Shown here: piece by piece, positions 61,028 to 64,000 of the stretch | Numbering within the stretch: position 1 is the first letter of the stretch | Layout: every line of letters starts with the position of its first letter | From: Bactericera cockerelli | Taxonomy: Eukaryota; Arthropoda; Insecta; Hemiptera; Triozidae | Length of the DNA: 64,000 bases | NCBI GenBank assembly: GCA_024516035.1 | Contig: CM044955.1 | Coordinates: 13,740,079-13,804,078 of the forward strand | Direction of reading: 5' to 3' | The notes under the pieces: model-generated | Databases searched by the model: none | Seen by the model: the letters and a program-made list of their open reading frames with translations, nothing else | Told to the model about the DNA's origin: nothing | Position numbers and translations under genes: made by a program

Positions 61028-61395
61028 GGTCTTTAGCTTAGGGTTTAGCTAATTCAACATAATATGTGAACATAATATATATACATGTGTATTGTTTACA
61101 TAATTATATTCTCTCTGCCGACCAGATCCATCTGGTGGTTCCTCTATCCTGCTGTGCTCTGTGCTGCATCTCAACTTGACCTAAAACCAACACCAGCCAA
61201 GTGCACTTGGTCGATCCTAATCACTCCGACTTCTTGGCATGGTGATCATTCCATTATCTGTTACTTCAAGGTCTAGTGCTGTGCCATTAATATATTTTAC
61301 TGTTCCATTGTTATTTGTTGTTGCCGAAGGCGTATTTTTCCACGGATTATCTAGTCAGCTTCGGAATTTGTTATCAAACTCGTTGTATCAATGTT

Positions 61396-61595
61396 TGTCC
61401 CGGTAGCTCAGTGGTAAAGGCGGCACTCTGTGAATCTAGAGATTCCAGTGGTCGCGGGTTCGAAATCCAGCCAGGACATGACAAGTTATCCTCCCATTTG
61501 GGATTTTTACCACATAATAATACGTCTTGGGCTTACTGCTGCAATAATGGGATTTAACTGTTCTAATCGGACAGTATAAAAATAAGGCGAATATC
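61396..61595 (+). repeat. family A SINE
   Basis: GTCCCGGTAGCTCAGTGGTA; B-box variant GGGTTCGAAATCCAG. Confidence 0.84.
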
Positions 61596-61599
61596 ATTG

Positions 61600-62060
61600 T
61601 TCTGAAGAATTTATTTGTTTTATACTGTGTTTTCTGTTTTTTTTTTTTTTTTTTTTTTTTTTTGTACTTTAAGTTGTTGCGTCACTTCAAATTCTCGCTA
61701 TCGTTATCTTCTGATGAGAGTTTTACCCACAGCCATAAATTTCGAAGCTTTTCTGAAATAGACAACCATGCGAGATTTTCTTTGTGACGTCAATTTCAAA
61801 TCTATCGGGAGCTATCAGTATTTTATAGTTTCTTTATCTGATAATTGTTGGTTTTATTTCTTGTGGGTAGACCAACTAGACCTCCTTGATGCTATGCCAA
61901 CTCTGAGATTTTCTTCTGGTGATTTGCTGACGATTTGGACTATGATCTCACTCCGGGTCTTCCAAATCACTGGAAAATATGGGTGCATTATTATTAAACA
62001 TGTGTGATCAAGTTTTATTTACAATAAAGTACATAGAATATTTACATAGAAATTGAAATT
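61600..62060. other. spacer with a poly(T) run
   Basis: T-run at ~61639-61663. The 79-codon frame 61768-62007 ends in a repeat and lacks support. Confidence 0.4.
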
Positions 62061-62120
62061 GATAAAACAAAACTTGATCATGGACGGTGCTAATGCCAAC
62101 GGCATTCTCTTCCATGTTTT
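61990..62120 (-). repeat. family H-like tail
   Basis: ATTATTAAACATGTGTGATC and AATGCCAACGGCATTCTCTT; similar to 22485-22740. Confidence 0.5.
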
Positions 62121-62139
62121 TTTTTTTTTTTGCTGACCT

Positions 62140-62340
62140 AGATACTTATACGTTTTCATTAAGCTCATCTTCTTCTTTCAATTTGCTTTCCCTCGAACGT
62201 ACTTGGGGTTGGCATTGTTCAACCCCTTCCTTATGGTTGAGGTTGGTTGGTTCTGGCACTCCTACTTCCACATTTTACGACTGGATGCCCTTTCTATCGC
62301 CAATCCTCTTAAGAGCGCCAATTATTTGTAATTTTGTCTG
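62140..62340 (+). repeat. dispersed repeat R4
   Basis: GGTTGGTTCTGGCACTCCTA and CACATTTTACGACTGGATGC also occur, diverged, at ~49780-49850. Confidence 0.5.
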
Positions 62341-62569
62341 AAAAAGCTGGTTCCGTATCTGATTAAGGTCCGCCAAAGAGACATCCCATCATTATCATCA
62401 TTCAGCTAACCTTTATCAGTTTTTATTTTTCATTTTTTTTTTTTTCAATGAAGAAAACAGTTATATGCATAGGGAAGGATTTACGTTTGTGCTCGGTCTT
62501 AGTACTCTTCATATACTAATAGACTTTCCTAATTATTATTATTTTTAGTGCTATTATTCTATCAAAAGT

Positions 62570-62690
62570 ACAAGTTATCATACTTCTGTAAATCACAATC
62601 GTGTCGCTTTACTATTTTTTTCCTTAACTTAAGTCTTGAACTACCAATCTCCAGACTACAAGTCGCCGCCTTATCGATGGAGCTACTGAA
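62570..62690 (-). repeat. family C SINE, old
   Basis: GTTATCATACTTCTGTAAAT...; TAAGTCTTGAACTACCAATC; CCGCCTTATCGATGGAGCTA. Confidence 0.5.
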
Positions 62691-63014
62691 GTTATTTATT
62701 ATAACTCACCTACTGGATGTTTTATAATTAATAACCACAAGATTTTCCCGAAGTTTTCCGCCTTATGCAAAACGCATATCTTAATTACGTAATAGATAAT
62801 AGTTGTTAAATACCCGTGATCTTGTGAGACAAGCTGGTGTCATGGTCTGTAATGTGCTGAGATTTATGTCGACCATCTTTTATGACTTAATGTTATTTTG
62901 CATGTGTGTGAAGATTTAATGTTCATATGCATGTGTGTGAAGATAGAAGATACTAAAGATGTATTCTCCATTGTGTGGATGCTCTTTGCCCTCTACTTGA
63001 TTAGAACCTTGTTC

Positions 63015-63240
63015 TTTTTGAAAGATGAGTGTTTCACTGCCTTTTTTATTTAGGAGCCATGAAACAGGAGCTACTGCAGACGCTTGTGGTCTGTGTTGTA
63101 GCTTGCCCATCCGGTAGTGTGTCTCCCCTCTGATCTCTGATGGGCGAGCAGTGACCCAATACTACCTACCCCTTTAGGTGCTGGGTCAACACGAGCGCAC
63201 CGTAAAGTATCTTTTACAAACAACTGTAACCAAATTTGGG
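63015..63240 (-). repeat. family G SINE, lacking its tRNA head
   Basis: GATGAGTGTTTCACTGCC to ACAACTGTAACCAAATTTGG; the head is replaced by unrelated sequence. Confidence 0.7.
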
Positions 63241-63675
63241 GTTCGGTCATAACCCCTCCCTTTATGGAGGACGACGATTTGTATCTTCATTATTTTTGTT
63301 ATATAAAAAAAATTGTTTTTTGTTATAAATTTATACATGTTAAAAAAATTATTTCTTCCATACCATGTTTCCTTATCTCGTGTAAATATTGCAAATACTA
63401 AGTATTTCCCTATACAATGGTGCAGAATACTAATGAAAAGTTAGACAATGCTATAACTGGTGTTTTATTCAATTTCCAATTTATTTTTCCTCAAAGCGTG
63501 ACTGGAGTGTTTGAAACCTGTTATCAGCTGTTCTTGTTCCAGCACGGATATTCATGACGTATGTAACCGGTTTAATTGATGAGAGGATATCCCGGTTCGT
63601 CCTGGTTCACAGATTTAAACCGGCAAGCCTAATCAACCACCACCACCACTTAGGTGGTTTGAAGCATTTTTTTTT
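63241..63675. other. no gene recognised
   Basis: AT-rich; (CCA)n-like CACCACCACCACTTAGGTGG near 63640. Confidence 0.4.
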
Positions 63676-63900
63676 TTTTAAAGTTGAGTGTTTAACAGCT
63701 CTATTATTAATTTCGTAGAAACTTGACAAAGCAGCTATTTTTCTAGTTTGCCCATCTCGTTATATACCTCCCCTCTGATGGGCGAGAAGTGACACTTCCC
63801 ACCTAGATACTGGGTCAACAAGAGCGCAGCGGTTACCAAATTTTTGTCGGCTCTGGGATTTGAAGACGGAATCCTCCGCAAGGCAAACGAGTATGTAATG
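63676..63900 (-). repeat. family G SINE
   Basis: AAGTTGAGTGTTTAACAGCT to TTTTTGTCGGCTCTGGGATT; older, with a decayed head (GAAGACGGAATCCTCCGC). Confidence 0.65.
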
Positions 63901-64000
63901 AACTCCAGCTAAATATCGTTAGCTCGTCTTGAACTGTATATCATAAGCATTTTCTCTTACTTACTTACTAAGCATTTTAGCTATCGGCCATTAAACCGTA

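Overview
This window is AT-rich animal nuclear DNA with spliced genes, consensus GT-AG introns and dense short retroposons and tandem repeats. The gene families and the many tRNA-derived and 5S-derived SINEs with (ATT)n tails suggest an insect. A hemipteran such as a planthopper is my guess, and the sequence alone does not prove it.

Three multi-exon genes and one single-exon gene were rebuilt by hand, and all codon phases agree across introns. (1) Positions 1102-11773, + strand: the 3' half of a peroxisomal acyl-CoA oxidase (ACOX3-like), six exons, ending in the peroxisomal signal CKL; its 5' exons lie before the window. (2) Positions 20385-14936, - strand: a complete seven-exon very-long-chain fatty acid elongase (ELOVL family, 273 aa), convergent with the oxidase. 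(3) Positions 26962-47907, + strand: 18 exons of a TBC1D31/WDR67-like protein (WD repeats, degenerate TBC domain, coiled coil), nearly complete and probably lacking only its first exon(s). (4) Positions 32336-33367, + strand: an intact intronless gene for a 343-aa coiled-coil protein, nested in a TBC1D31 intron. An orphan candidate exon lies at 13831-13928. I found no convincing gene from 47.9 kb to the end.

The rest is mobile and repetitive DNA. Family labels used below are mine. Families A, B, C, D, E and G are SINEs with tRNA-like heads. F is a SINE with a 5S rRNA-like head. H is a short retroposon or LINE tail with an ATTGCC/GGCAAT hairpin. M1 is a MITE. R1 to R4 are unclassified dispersed repeats. 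Also present are LINE 3' ends, TTAA-flanked piggyBac-like MITEs, other TIR elements, a 1.65-kb near-palindrome, and satellite blocks at 51.0-52.5 kb.

The most striking structure is the third visible oxidase exon: its splice acceptor is present in three tandem copies and its donor-bearing end in 18 (11 spaced by 50 bp, then 7 spaced by 74 bp). Smaller tandem duplications also copy exon edges in the same gene's stop-codon exon, in a TBC1D31 donor and in the elongase 5' leader. This recurrent duplication of exon boundaries is the observation I rate highest.
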